Positions 32,352 to 45,785 of a DNA stretch of 64,000 nucleotides are shown here, piece by piece. A program made the translations under genes and the position numbers. The number at the start of each line of letters is the position of its first letter. The first letter of the stretch is position 1. Source of the stretch: Halichoerus grypus (Eukaryota; Chordata; Mammalia; Carnivora; Phocidae); the NCBI RefSeq assembly GCF_964656455.1, contig NC_135716.1, forward strand, positions 82,424,484-82,488,483, read 5' to 3'. The notes below the pieces were generated by a model, which had not been told where the DNA came from, ran no database searches, and saw only the letters and a program-made list of their open reading frames with translations.

Positions 32352-35300
32352 TTAGAACACTAGGTGTTAGACTTCTATGCAAAAGTGGGGCTGCCGAGCT
32401 AGCGTGATGAAACACATGGGGAGTCGTGTTCTGCCTTTCGCTGGGGCCTGAGTCTCACTCGCAAAAAGCTTTGGACTCCCTTGCAGTGCTCTCACGCAGG
32501 CACACAACAAAATGCTTCCACCCTCAGGAGCAGCTCTTTTACCTGCAGCACAGGCTTTCTACCGAGTTTTTCCTTCGAGTTAGGTGGCTGTGTTTAAGCC
32601 TGCACACACACCATGGTCAACGGAACTAGCCCCATAACCATGTAGTGAGTTGAGAGCTGCCCTCTGTACCGGCCTGTCTCTCCCCAGATATTACAAAATG
32701 GAAACCGCCCCCAGGCGCTCAGCCACAGTACACCCTAAACTGCTTCGCCCACAGAGAGGTCGACGGTAGCTAAAGCACGGTTTCTCTACAGTGTTGTTTC
32801 TTCGAGTTAGAACGCTAGCTATTAGACGTCCATGCAAAAGTGGGGCTGCCGTGCTAACTTGATGAAACACATGGGGAGTCGTATTCTGCCTTTCGCTGGG
32901 GCCTGAGTCTCGCTCGCAAAAAGCTTTGGACTCCCTTGCAGTGCTCTCACGCACGCACACAACAAAATGCTGCCACCCTCACGAGCAGCTGTTTGACCTG
33001 CAGCACAGGCTCTCAACCGAGTTTCTCCTTCGAGGTAGGTGGCTGTGTTTAAGCTGCCACACACACCCTGGGTAACGGACCTAGCCCCATAACCATGATG
33101 TGAGTTGAGAGCTGTCTTCTGTACCGGCCTGTCTCTCCCCCAATATTACGATATTGAAACCGTCCCCAGGCTCTCAGCCACAGTACACCCTAAACTGCTT
33201 GGCCCACAGAGAGGTCGACGGTAGCTAAAGCACGGTTTCTCTACTGTGTAGTTTCTTCGTGTTAGAACGCTAGCTATTAGACTTCCATGCAAATGTGGGG
33301 CTGCCGTGCTAGCTTGGTGAAACACATGGGGAGTCGTGTTCTGCCTTTCGCTGGGGCCTGAGTCTCACTCGCAAAAAGCTTTGGACTCCCTTGCAGTGCT
33401 CTCACGCACGCACACAACAAAATGCTGCCACCCTCAGGAGCAGCTGCTTTACCTGAAGCACAGGCTCTCAACCGAGTTTCTCCTTCGAAGTAGGTGGCTG
33501 TGTTTAAGCTGCCACACACACCCTGGGCAACGGTCCTAGCCCCATAACCATGATGTGCGTTGAGAGCTGCCTTCTGTACCGACCTGTCTCTCCCCCGATA
33601 TTACGATATTGAAACCGTCCCCAGGCTCTCAGCCACAGTACACCCTAAACTGCTTCGCCCACAGAGAGGTCGACGGTAGCTAAAGCACGGTTTCTCTACT
33701 GTGTAGTTTCTTCGTGTTAGAACGCTAGCTATTAGACTTCCATGCAAATGTGGGGCTGCTGTGCTAGCTTGGTCAAACACATGGGGAGTCGTGTTCTGCC
33801 TTTCGCTGGGGCTTGAGTCTCACTCGCAAAAAGCTTTGGACTCCCTTGCAGTGCTCTCACGCAGGCACACAACAAAATGCTTCCACCCTCAGGAGCAGCT
33901 ATTTTACCTGCAGCACAGGCTTTCTACCGAGTTTTTGCTTCGAGTTAGGTGGCTGTGTTTAAGCCTGCACACAAACCATGGTCAACGGAACTAGCCCCAT
34001 AACCATGATGTGAGTTGAGAGCTGCCCTCTGTACCGGCCTGTCTCTCCCCCGATATTACAAAATGGAAACCGTCCCCAGGCTCTCAGCCACAGTACACCC
34101 TAAACTGCTTCGCCCACAGAGAGGTCGACGGTAGCTAAAGCACGGTTTCTCGACAGTGTTGTTTCTTCGAGTAAGAACGCTACTATTAGACGTCCATGCA
34201 AAAGTGGGGCTGCCGTGCTAACTTGATGAAACACATGGGGAGTCGTGTTCTGCCTTTCGCTGGGGCCTGAGTCTCGCTCGCAAAAAGCTTTGACTCCCTT
34301 GCAGTGCTCTCACGCACGCACACAACAAAATGCTGCCACCCTCAGGAGCAGCTGTTTTACCTGCACCACAGGCTCTCAACCGAGTTTCTCCTTCGAGGTA
34401 GGTGGCTGTGTTTAAGCTGCCACACACACCCTGGGTAACGGTCCTAGCCCCATAACCATGATGTGAGTTGAGAGCTGTCTTCTGTACCGGCCTGTCTCTC
34501 CCCCAATATTACGATATTGAAACCGTCCCCAGGCTCTCAGCCACAGTACACCCTAAACTGCTTCGCCCACAGAGAGGTCGACGGTAGCTAAAGCACGGTT
34601 TCTGTACTGTGTAGTTTCTTCGTGTTAGAACGCTAGCTATTAGACTTCCATGCAAATGTGGGGCTGCCGAGCTAGCTTGGTCAAACACATGGGGAGTCGT
34701 GTTCTGCCTTTCGCTGGGGCCTGAGTCTCACTCGCAAAAAGCTTTGGACTCCCTTGCAGTGCTCTCACGCACGCACACAACAAAATGCTGCCACGCTCAG
34801 GAGCAGCTGTTTACCTGCAGCTCACGCTTTCAACCGAGTTTCTCCTTCAAGGTAGGTGGCTGTGTTTAAGCTGCCACACACACCCTGGGCAACGGTCCTA
34901 GCCCCATGACCATGATGTGAGTTGAGAGCTGCCTTCTGTACAGGCATGTCTCTCCCCCGATATTACGATATTGAAACCGTCCCCAGGCTCTCAGCTACAG
35001 TACACCCTAAACTGCTTCGCCCACAGAGAGGTCGACGGTAGCTAAAGCACGGTTTCTCTACTGTGTGGTTTCTTCGTGTAAGAACGTTAGCTATTAGACT
35101 TCCATGCAAATGTGGGGCTGCCGTGCTAGCTTGGTCAAACACATGGGGAGTCGTGTTCTGCCTTTCGCTGGGGCCTGAGTCTCACTCGCAAAAAGCTTTG
35201 GACTCCCTTGCAGTGCTCTCACGCAGGCACACAACATAATGCTTCCACCCTCAGGAGCAGCTATTTTACCTGCAGCACAGGCTTTCTACCGAGTTTTTGC

Positions 35301-36895
35301 TTCGAGTTAGGTGGCATGTTTAAGCCTGAACACACACCATGGTCAACGGAACTAGCCCCATAACCATGTAGTGAGTTGAGAGCTGCGCTCTGTACCGGCC
35401 TGTCTCTCCCCCGATATTACAAAATGGAAACCGTCCCCACGCTCTCAGCCACAGTACACCCTAAACTGGTTCGCCCACAGAGAGGTCGACGGTAGCTAAA
35501 GCACGGTTTCTCGACAGTGTTGTTTCTTCGAGTTAGAACGCTAGCTATTAGGCGTCCATGCAAATGTGGGGCTGCCGTGCTAACTTGATGAAACACATGG
35601 GGAGTCGTGTTCTGCCTTTCGCTGGGGCCTGAGTCTCGCTCGCAAAAAGCTTTGGACTCCCTTGCAGTGCTCTCACGCACGCACACAACAAAATGCTGCC
35701 ACCCTCAGGAGCAGCTGTTTTACCTGCAGCACAGGCGCTCAACCGAGTTTCTCTTTCGAGGTAGGTGGCTGTGTTTAAGCTGCCACACACACCCTGGGTA
35801 ACGGTCCTAGCCCCATAACCATGATGTGAGTTGAGAGCTGTCTTCTGTACCGGCCTGTCTCTCCCCCAATATTACGATATTGAAACCGTCCCCTGGCTCT
35901 CAGCCACAGTACACCCTAAACTGCTTCGCCCACAGAGAGGTCGACGGTAGCTAAAGCACGGTTTCTCTACTGTGTAGTTTCTTCGTGTTAGAACGCTACC
36001 TATTAGACTTCCATGCAAATGTGGGGCTGCCGAGCTAGCTTGGTCAAACACATGGGGGGTCGTGTTCTGCCTTTCGCTGGGGCCTGAGTCTCACTCGCAA
36101 AAAGCTTTGGACTCCCTTGCAGTGCTCTCACGCACGCACACAACAAAATGCTGCCACCCTCAGGAGCATCTGTTTGACCTGCAGCACAGGCTCTCAACCG
36201 AGTTTCTCCTTCGAGGTAGGTGGCTGTGTTTAAGCTGCCACACACACCCTGGGCAACGGTCCTAGCCCCATGACCATGATGTGAGTTGAGAGCTGCCTTC
36301 TGTACAGGCATGTCTCTCCCCCGATATTACGATATTGAAACCGTCCCCAGGCTCTCAGCCACAGTACACCCTAAACTGCTTCGCCCACAGAGAGGTCGAC
36401 AGTAGCTAAAGCACGGTTTCTCTACTGTGTAGTTTCTTCGTGTAAGAACGTTAGCTATTAGACTTCCATGCAAATGTGGGGCTGCCGTGCTAGCTTGGTG
36501 AAACACATGGGGAGTCGTGTTCTGCCTTTCGCAGGGGCCTGAGTCTCACTCGCAAAAAGCTTTGGACTCCCTTGCAGTGCTCTCACGCACGCACACAACA
36601 AAATGCTGCCACCCTCAGGAGCAGCTGCTTTACCTGAAGCACAGGCTCTCAACCGAGTTTTTCCTTCGAGTTAGGTGGCTTCATTTAAGCCTACACACAC
36701 CCTGGGCAACGGTCCTAGCCCCATAACCATGATGTGGGTTGAGAGCTGCCCTCTATACCGGCCTGTCTCTCCCCCGATATTACGATATTGAAACCGTCCC
36801 CAGGCTCTCAGCCACAGTACACCCTAAACTGCTTCGCCCACAGAGAGGTCGACAGTAGGTAAAGCACGGTTTCTCTACAGTGTTGTTTCTTCCAG
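32352..36895 (+). repeat. A run, 10 units, longest in the window; includes a chimeric a3/a2 unit
   Basis: The order is a1 a2 a3/a2 a1 a2 a2 a1 a2 a2 a3. Units start near 32352, 32807, 33262, 33717, 34172, 34625, 35080, 35533, 35988 and 36443. Scattered private changes are GTATTCTGCC, CACGAGCAGC, CTGCTGTGC, GAGTAAGAACGC, CACGCTCAGG, CAGCTCACGCTTTC and TGTGTGGTTTC. The unit near 33.26 kb has an a3 beta (CTGCTTTACCTGAAGC) joined to an a2 alpha (CTGTGTTTAAGCTGCC). The last third matches 42.0-43.4 kb. Confidence 0.9.
35105..36424 (+). repeat. Three-unit A block a1 a2 a2, partner about 42051-43370
   Basis: Offset 6,946 bp, with further copies near 47.2 kb and, for its first two thirds, 3.75 kb. 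Markers are CATAATGC, GGCATGTTT, AGGCGTCC, GGCGCTCAACC and GAGCATCTGTTTGACC. It is the one part of the long A run that belongs to the 5,126-bp repeat family. Confidence 0.8.
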
Positions 36896-37641
36896 TTAGA
36901 AAGCTAGCTATTAGACTTCCATTCAAAAGTGTGGCCGTAGTACTAGTTTCATGGAGCAAGTGGGGAGTCGTGTTCTGGCTTCTTTCAGGGCCTGGGTCTC
37001 ACAAGGAAAATGGTTTTGGACTCACTTGCTGTGCACTCACGCATGCACACCACACAATGCGTCCACCCTGAGGCATGGCTATTTTAGCCGAAGCAGGAAT
37101 TCCCTACAGAGTTGTTCCTTTGACGTCGGTGGTTGGCTTATGGCCTGCAGGCACACCCGGGGCAGCGGTACTAGCCTCATAAACAAGAGGTGAGTTGAGA
37201 GCTGCCTTCCGCACCGGCCTGTTTCTCACTCCATTTCACGTATGGGACCCTTTCCCCGGTCTCTCCTACACGAGCACTATACAACTCCTGCGGCTTCAGG
37301 AACGGCAATGCTGGCTCAAGCGCAGTAACACTACAGCATTGATTCTTGGTGTTAGTGGCCTGGTAGGCGAATGAGCTGCAGCGGGGATTCTTTACAGGCT
37401 TGTTTCTTCCCAGTCAGTGTCGAGCACATAGCATTCCAAGCACAGATGGAGCAGTAGTGTTAGCTTCAGGTAGCAAGAACTGAGTCCAGAGGTGCCTTCT
37501 GCCCGAACCTATTTCTCCCTTGGTTTCATGTATGGAACCCGTTCCCCAGGCTCTCAGCCACGGTTCTCTGTGTAATCCTTCCTCCATCTAGAGGTCGAAG
37601 GTAGCTAAAGCACGGTTTCTCTACAGTGTTGTTTCTTCGAG
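36896..37641 (+). repeat. B unit 17 (Q head), the most private-substituted B copy I noticed
   Basis: Changes include GACGTCGGTGG, GGCTCAAGCGC, GTTAGTGGCC, GCAGCGGGG, CACAGATGG, AAGAACTGAG, GCCCGAACC, TTTCATGTATGG, GTAATCCTTCC and GGTCGAAGG. The last removes the gamma SalI site. I see no sister copy in the window. Confidence 0.9.
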
Positions 37642-39917
37642 TTAGAACACTAGCTGTTAGACTTCTATGCAAAAGTGGGGCTGCCGTGTTGGCGTGATGA
37701 AACACATGGGGAGTCGTGTTCTGCCTTTCGCTGGGGCCTGAGTCTCACTCGCAAAAAGCTTTGGACTCCCTTGCAGTGCTCTCACGCAGGCACACAACAA
37801 AATGCTTCCACCCTCAGGAGCAGCTCTTTTACCTGCAGCACAGGCTTTCTACCGAGTTTTTGCTTCGAGTTAGGTGGCTGTGTTTAAGCCTGCACACACA
37901 CCATGGTCAACGGAACTAGCCCCATAACCATGATGTGAGTTGAGAGCTGCCCTCTGTACCGGCCTGTCTCTCCCCAGATATTACAAAATGGAAACCGTCC
38001 CCAGGCGCTCAGCCACAGTACAGCCTAAACTGCTTCGTCCAAAGAGAGGTCGACGGTGGCTAATGCACGGTTTCTCTACAGTGTTGTTTCTTCGAGTTAG
38101 AACGCTAGCTATTAGACTTCCATGCCAATGTGGGGCTGCCGTGCTAGCTTGGTCAAACACATGGGGAGTCATGTTCTGCCTTTCACTGGGGCCTGAGTCT
38201 CACTCGCAAAAAGCTTTGGACTCGCTTGCAGTGCTCTCACGCACGCACACAACAAAATGCTGCCACCCTCAGGAGCAGCTGTTTTACCTGCATCACAGGC
38301 TCTCAACCGAGTTTCTCCTTCGAGGTAGGTGGCTGTGTTTAAGCTGCCACACACACCCTGGGCAACGGTCCTAGCCCCATAACCATGATGTGAGTTGAGA
38401 GCTGCCTTCTGTACCGGCCTGTGTCTCTCCCCCGATATTACGATATTGAAACCCTCCCCAGGCTCTGAGCCACAGTACACCCTAAACTGCTTCGCCCACA
38501 GAGAGGTCGATGGTAGCTAAAGCACGGTTTCTCTACAGTGTTGTTTCTTCGAGTTAGAACGCTAGCTATTAGACTTCCATGCAAATGTGGGGCTGCCGTG
38601 CTAGCTTGATGAAACACATGGGGAGTCATGTTCTGCCTTTCGCTGGGGCCTGAGTCTCACTCGCAAAAAGCTTTGGACTCGCTTGCAGTGCTCTCACGCA
38701 CGCACACAACAAAATGCTGCCACCCACAGGAGCAGCTGTTTTACCTGCAGCAGAGGCTCTCAACTGATTTTCTCCTTCGAGGTAGGTGGCTGTGTTTAAG
38801 CTGCCACACACACCCTGGGCAACGGTCCTAGCCCCATAACCATGATGTGAGTTGAGAGCTGCCTTCTGTACCGGCTTGTCTCTCCCCCGATATTACGATA
38901 GTGAAACCGTCCCCAGGCTCTCAGCCACAGTACACCCTAAACTGCTTCGCCCACAGAGAGGTCGACGGTAGCTAAAGCACGGTTTCTCTACTGTGTAGTT
39001 TCTTCGTGTTAGAACGCTAGCTATTAGACTTCCATGCAAATGTGGGGCTGCCGTGCTAGCTTGGTCAAACACATGGGGAGTCGTGTTCTGCCTTTCGCTG
39101 GGGCCTGAGTCTCACTCGCAAAAAGCTTTGGACTCCCTTGCAGTGCTCTCACGCAGGCACACAACAAAATGCTTCCACCCTCAGGAGCAGCTCTTTTACC
39201 TGCAGCACAGGCTTTCTACCGAGTTTTTCCTTCGAGTTAGGTGGCTGTGTTTAAGCCTGCACACACACCATGGTCAACGGAACTAGCCCCATAACCATGT
39301 AGTGAGTTGAGAGCTGCCCTCTGTACCGGCCTGTCTCTCCCCAGATATTACAAAATAGAAACCGTCCCCAGGCGCTCAGCCACAGTACACCCTAAACTGC
39401 TTCGCCCACAGAGAGGTCGACGGTAGCTAAAGCACGTTTTCTCGACAGTGTTGTTTCTTCGAGTTAGAACGCTAGCTATTAGACTTCCATGCAAAAGTGG
39501 GGCTGCCGTGCTACCTTGATGAAACACATGGGGAGTCATGTTCTGCCTTTCACTGGGGCCTGAGTCTCACTCGCAAAAGCTTTGGACTCGCTTGCAGTGC
39601 TCTCACGCACGCACACAACAAAACGCTGCCACCCTCAGGAGCAGCTGTTTTACCTGCAGCACAGGCTCTCAACCGAGTTTCTCCTTCGAGGTAGGTGGCT
39701 GTGTTTAAGCTGCCACACACACCCTGGGCAACGGTCCTAGCCCCATAACCATGATGTGAGTTGAGAGCTGCCTTCTGTACCGGCCTGTCTCTCCCCCGAT
39801 ATTACGATAGTGAAACCGTCCCCAGGCTCTCAGCCACAGTACACCCTAAACTGCTTCGCCCACAGAGAGGTCGACGGTAGCTAAAGCACGGTTTCTCTAC
39901 AGTGTTGTTTCTTCCAG
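37642..39917 (+). repeat. A run, 5 units: a1 a2 a2 a1 a2
   Basis: The a1 unit has GTGTTGGCG. The second unit has an unusual head: CATGCCAATG, AAAGAGAGG and GGTGGCTAATGC. It also has CTGCATCACAGG, CCCTCCCC and GGTCGATGGTAGC, the last removing a SalI site. These alpha markers recur at 50.1 kb. The order matches 49261-51536. Confidence 0.9.
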
Positions 39918-42165
39918 TTAGAAAGCTAGCTATTAGACTTCCATTCAAAAGTGTGGCCGTAGTTCTAGTTTCATGGAGCAAGTGGGCAGTCGTGTTCTGG
40001 CTTCTTTCAGGGCCTGGGTCTCACAAGGAAAATGGTTTTGGACTCACTTGCTGTGCACTCACGCATGCACACCACACAATGCGTCCACCCTGAGTCATGG
40101 CTATTTTAGGCGAAGCAGGAGTTCCCTACAGAGTTGTTCCTTTGACTTAGGTGGTTGGCTTATGGCCTGCAGGCACACCCGGGGCAGCGGTACTAGCCTC
40201 ATAAACAAGAGGTGAGTTGAGAGCTGCCTTCCGCACCGGCCTGTTTCTCACTCCATTTCACGTATGGGACCCTTTCCCCGGTCTCTCCTACAAGAGCACT
40301 ATACAACTCCTGCGGCTTCAGGAACGGCAATGCTGGCTAAAGCGCAGTAACACTACAGCATTGATTCTTGGTGTTAGTAGCCTGGTAGGCGAATGAGCTG
40401 CAGCTGGGATTCTTTACAGGCTTGTTTATTCCCAGTGTCGAGCACAGAGCATTCCAAGCACACATGGAGCAGTAGTGTTAGCTTCAGGTAGCAAGAGCTG
40501 AGTCCAGAGGTGCCTTCTGCCCGGACCTATTTCTCCCTTGGTTTCACGTATGGAACCCGTTCCCCAGGCTCTCAGCCACGGTACTCTGTGTAATGCTTCC
40601 TCCGTCTAGAGGTCGACCGTAGCTAAAGCACGGTTTCTCTACAGTGTTGTTTCCTCGAGTTAGAACACTAGCTGTTAGACTTCTATGCAAAAGTGGGGCT
40701 GCCGTGCTAGCGTGATGAAACACATGGGGAGTCGTGTTCTGCCTTTCGCTGGGGCCTGAGTCTCACTCGCAAAAAGCTTTGGACTCCCTTGCAGTGCTCT
40801 CACGCAGGCACACAACAAAATGCTTCCACCCTCAGGAGCAGCTCTTTTACCTGCAGCACAGGCTTTCTACCGAGTTTTTCCTTCGAGTTAGGTGGCTGTG
40901 TTTAAGCCTGCACACACACCATGGTCAACGGAACTAGCCCCATAACCATGTAGTGAGTTGAGAGCTGCCCTCTGTACCGGCCTGTCTCTCCCCAGATATA
41001 ACAAAATGGAAACCGTCCCCAGGCTCTCAGCCACAGTACACCCTAAACTGCTTCGCCCACAGAGAGGTCGACGGTAGCTAAAGCACGGTTTCTCTACAGT
41101 GTTTTTTCTTCGAGTTAGAACGCTAGCTATGAGACTTCCATGCAAAAGTGGGGCTGCCGAGCTAGCTTGATGAAACACATGGGGAGTCATGTTCTGCCTT
41201 TCACTGGGGACTGAGTCTCACTCGCAAAAAGCTTTGGACTCGCTTGCAGTGCTCTCACGCACGCACACAACAAAATGCTGCCACCCTCAGGAGCAGCTGT
41301 TTTACCTGCAGCACAGGCTCTCAACCGAGTTTCTCCTTCGAGGTAGGTGGCTGTGTTTAAGCTGCCACACACACCCTGGGCAACGGTCCTAGCCCCATAA
41401 CCATGATGTGAGTTGAGAGCTGCCTTCTGTACCGGCCTGTCTCTCCCCCGATATTACGATATTGAAACCGTCCCCAGGCTCTCAGCCACAGTACACCCTA
41501 AACTGCTTCGCCCACAGAGAGGTCGACGGTAGCTAAAGCACGGTTTCTCTACTGTGTAGTTTCTTCGTGTTAGAACGCTAGCTATTAGACTTCCATGCAA
41601 ATGTGGGGCTGCCGTGCTAGCTTGGTCAAACACATGGGGAGTCGTGTTCTGCCTTTCGCTGGGGCCTGAGTCTCACTCGCAAAAAGCTTTGGACTCCCTT
41701 GCAGTGCTCTCACGCAGGCACACAACAAAATGCTTCCACCCTCAGGAGCAGCTATTTTACCTGCAGCACAGGCTTTCTACCGAGTTTTTCCTTCGAGTTA
41801 GGTGGCTGTGTTTAAGCCTGAACACACACCATGGTCAACGGAACTAGCCCCATAACCATGATGTGGGTTGAGAGCTGCCCTCTGTACCGGCCTGTCTCTC
41901 CCCCGATATTACAAAATGGAAACCGTCCCCAGGCTCTCAGCCACAGTACACCCTAAACTGCTTTGCCCACAGAGAGGTCGACGGTAGCTAAAGCACGGTT
42001 TCTCTACTGTGTAGTTTCTTCGTGTTAGAACGCTAGCTATTAGACTTCCATGCAAATGTGGGGCTGCCGTGCTAGCTTGGTCAAACACATGGGGAGTCGT
42101 GTTCTGCCTTTCGCTGGGGCCTGAGTCTCACTCGCAAAAAGCTTTGGACTCCCTTGCAGTGCTCT
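38165..42165 (+). repeat. Duplicated block, partner about 49784-53784
   Basis: Offset 11,619 bp. It covers a2 a2 a1 a2 B(742) a1 a2 a1. Shared markers are CTGCATCACAGG, CCCTCCCC and GGTCGATGG. The match ends where one copy continues as a1 and the other as a3. Confidence 0.82.
39918..40659 (+). repeat. B unit 18 (Q head), 742-bp lineage
   Basis: It has ACTCTGTG in gamma, shared with the copies at 1620 and 45044. It starts the first copy of the 5,126-bp higher-order repeat. Confidence 0.9.
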
Positions 42166-43388
42166 CACGCAGGCACACAACATAATGCTTCCACCCTCAG
42201 GAGCAGCTATTTTACCTGCAGCACAGGCTTTCTACCGAGTTTTTGCTTCGAGTTAGGTGGCATGTTTAAGCCTGAACACACACCATGGTCAACGGAACTA
42301 GCCCCATAACCATGTAGTGAGTTGAGAGCTGCGCTCTGTACCGGCCTGTCTCTCCCCCGATATTACAAAATGGAAACCGTCCCCACGCTCTCAGCCACAG
42401 TACACCCTAAACTGGTTCGCCCACAGAGAGGTCGACGGTAGCTAAAGCACGGTTTCTCGACAGTGTTGTTTCTTCGAGTTAGAACGCTAGCTATTAGGCG
42501 TCCATGCAAATGTGGGGCTGCCGTGCTAACTTGATGAAACACATGGGGAGTCGTGTTCTGCCTTTCGCTGGGGCCTGAGTCTCGCTCGCAAAAAGCTTTG
42601 GACTCCCTTGCAGTGCTCTCACGCACGCACACAACAAAATGCTGCCACCCTCAGGAGCAGCTGTTTTACCTGCAGCACAGGCGCTCAACCGAGTTTCTCT
42701 TTCGAGGTAGGTGGCTGTGTTTAAGCTGCCACACACACCCTGGGTAACGGTCCTAGCCCCATAACCATGATGTGAGTTGAGAGCTGTCTTCTGTACCGGC
42801 CTGTCTCTCCCCCAATATTACGATATTGAAACCGTCCCCTGGCTCTCAGCCACAGTACACCCTAAACTGCTTCGCCCACAGAGAGGTCGACGGTAGCTAA
42901 AGCACGGTTTCTCTACTGTGTAGTTTCTTCGTGTTAGAACGCTACCTATTAGACTTCCATGCAAATGTGGGGCTGCCGAGCTAGCTTGGTCAAACACATG
43001 GGGGGTCGTGTTCTGCCTTTCGCTGGGGCCTGAGTCTCACTCGCAAAAAGCTTTGGACTCCCTTGCAGTGCTCTCACGCACGCACACAACAAAATGCTGC
43101 CACCCTCAGGAGCATCTGTTTGACCTGCAGCACAGGCTCTCAACCGAGTTTCTCCTTCGAGGTAGGTGGCTGTGTTTAAGCTGCCACACACACCCTGGGC
43201 AACGGTCCTAGCCCCATGACCATGATGTGAGTTGAGAGCTGCCTTCTGTACAGGCATGTCTCTCCCCCGATATTACGATATTGAAACCGTCCCCAGGCTC
43301 TCAGCCACAGTACACCCTAAACTGCTTCGCCCACAGAGAGGTCGACAGTAGCTAAAGCACGGTTTCTCTACAGTGTTGTTTCTTCCAG
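40660..43388 (+). repeat. A run, 6 units: a1 a2 a1 a1 a2 a2
   Basis: It recurs 5,126 bp downstream at 45786-48514 with no difference where I compared. The last unit has GAGCATCTGTTTGACC, CATGACCATG and GTACAGGCATG, and enters the next B unit through a CGACAGTAGC/TTCCAG tail. Confidence 0.9.
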
Positions 43389-44134
43389 TTAGAAAGCTAG
43401 CTATTAGACTTCCATTCAAAAGTGTGGCCGTAGTTCTAGTTTCAAGGAGCAAGTGGGGAGTCGTGTTCTGGCTTCTTTCAGGGCCTGGGTCTCACAAGGA
43501 AAATGGTTTTGGACTCACTTGCTGTGCACTCACGCATGCACACCACACAATGCGTCCACCCTGAGGCATGGCTATTTTAGGCGAAGCAGGAATTCCCTAC
43601 AGAATTGTTCCTTTGACTTAGGTGGTTGGCTTATGGTCTGCAGGCACAGCCGGGGAAGCGGTTCTAGCCTCATAAACAAGAGGTGAGTTGAGAGCTGCCT
43701 TCCGCACCGGCCTGTTTCTCACTCCATTTCACGTATGGGACCCTTTCCCCGGTCTCTCCTACAAGAGCACTATACAACTCCTGCGGCTTCAGGAACGGCA
43801 ATGCTGGCTAAAGCGCAGTAACACTACAGCATTGATTCTTGGTGTTAGTAGCCTTGTAGGCAAATGAGCTGCAGCTGGGATTCTTTACAGGCTTGTTTCT
43901 TCCCAGTCAGTGTCGAGCACATAGCATTCCAATCACACATGGAGCAGTAGTGTTAGCTTCAGGTAGCAAGAGCTGAGTCCAGAGGTGCCTTGTGCCCGGA
44001 CCTATTTCTCCCTTCGTTTCACGTATGGAACCCGTTCCCCAGGCTCTCAGCCACGGTACTCCGTGTAATGCTTCCTCCATCTAGAGGTCGACGGTAGCTA
44101 AAGCACGGTTTCTCTACAGTGTTGTTTCTTCGAG
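43389..44134 (+). repeat. B unit 19 (Q head), AAGGAG lineage
   Basis: It carries all private markers of the truncated B unit at the window start (CAGAATTGTTCC, CAGCCGGGGAAGCGG, CCAATCAC) and of the one at 48515. Confidence 0.9.
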
Positions 44135-45043
44135 TTAGAACACTAGGTGTTAGACTTCTATGCAAAAGTGGGGCTGCCGTGCTAGCGTGATGAAACACAT
44201 GGGGAGTCGTGTTCTGCCTTTCGCTGGGGCCTGAGTCTCACTCGCAAAAAGCTTTGGACTCCCTTGCAGTGCTCTCACGCAGGCACACAACAAAATGCTT
44301 CCACCCTCAGGAGCAGCTCTTTTACCTGCAGCACAGGCTTTCTACCGAGTTTTTCCTTCGAGTTAGGTGGCTGTGTTTAAGCCTGCACACACACCATGGT
44401 CAACGGAACTAGCCCCATAACCATGTAGTGAGTTGAGAGCTGCCCTCTGTACCGGCCTGTCTCTCCCCAGATATTACAAAATAGAAACCGTCCCCAGGCG
44501 CTCAGCCACAGTACACCCTAAACTGCTTCGCCCACAGAGAGGTCGACGGTAGCTAAAGCACGTTTTCTCGACAGTGTTGTTTCTTCGAGTTAGAACGCTA
44601 GCTATTAGACTTCCATGCAAAAGTGGGGCTGCCGTGCTACCTTGATGAAACACATGGGGAGTCATGTTCTGCCTTTCACTGGGGCCTGAGTCTCACTCGC
44701 AAAAGCTTTGGACTCGCTTGCAGTGCTCTCACGCACGCACACAACAAAACGCTGCCACCCTCAGGAGCAGCTGTTTTACCTGCAGCACAGGCTCTCAACC
44801 GAGTTTCTCCTTCGAGGTAGGTGGCTGTGTTTAAGCTGCCACACACACCCTGGGCAACGGTCCTAGCCCCATAACCATGATGTGAGTTGAGAGCTGCCTT
44901 CTGTACCGGCCTGTCTCTCCCCCGATATTACGATAGTGAAACCGTCCCCAGGCTCTCAGCCACAGTACACCCTAAACTGCTTCGCCCACAGAGAGGTCGA
45001 CGGTAGCTAAAGCACGGTTTCTCTACAGTGTTGTTTCTTCCAG
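44135..45043 (+). repeat. A run, 2 units: a1 a2
   Basis: Equivalent to 711-1619. It differs there by AAAATAGAAACC and GCACGTTTTCTCG, which are shared with 39.35 and 50.98 kb. Confidence 0.9.
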
Positions 45044-45785
45044 TTAGAAAGCTAGCTATTAGACTTCCATTCAAAAGTGTGGCCGTAGTTCTAGTTTCAT
45101 GGAGCAAGTGGGCAGTCGTGTTCTGGCTTCTTTCAGGGCCTGGGTCTCACAAGGAAAATGGTTTTGGACTCACTTGCTGTGCACTCACGCATGCACACCA
45201 CACAATGCGTCCACCCTGAGTCATGGCTATTTTAGGCGAAGCAGGAGTTCCCTACAGAGTTGTTCCTTTGACTTAGGTGGTTGGCTTATGGCCTGCAGGC
45301 ACACCCGGGGCAGCGGTACTAGCCTCATAAACAAGAGGTGAGTTGAGAGCTGCCTTCCGCACCGGCCTGTTTCTCACTCCATTTCACGTATGGGACCCTT
45401 TCCCCGGTCTCTCCTACAAGAGCACTATACAACTCCTGCGGCTTCAGGAACGGCAATGCTGGCTAAAGCGCAGTAACACTACAGCATTGATTCTTGGTGT
45501 TAGTAGCCTGGTAGGCGAATGAGCTGCAGCTGGGATTCTTTACAGGCTTGTTTATTCCCAGTGTCGAGCACAGAGCATTCCAAGCACACATGGAGCAGTA
45601 GTGTTAGCTTCAGGTAGCAAGAGCTGAGTCCAGAGGTGCCTTCTGCCCGGACCTATTTCTCCCTTGGTTTCACGTATGGAACCCGTTCCCCAGGCTCTCA
45701 GCCACGGTACTCTGTGTAATGCTTCCTCCGTCTAGAGGTCGACCGTAGCTAAAGCACGGTTTCTCTACAGTGTTGTTTCCTCGAG
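45044..45785 (+). repeat. B unit 20 (Q head), 742-bp lineage
   Basis: Second tandem copy, 5,126 bp after the unit at 39918, with the same ACTCTGTG and TTTATTCCCAGTGTCG. Confidence 0.9.

Noticed and set aside
37940..38374. Longest reading frame in the window, 144 codons
   Set aside because: It arises where a stop is lost by substitution and runs through the A-A junction. Homologous frames elsewhere are interrupted, so it is a chance read-through of satellite DNA.
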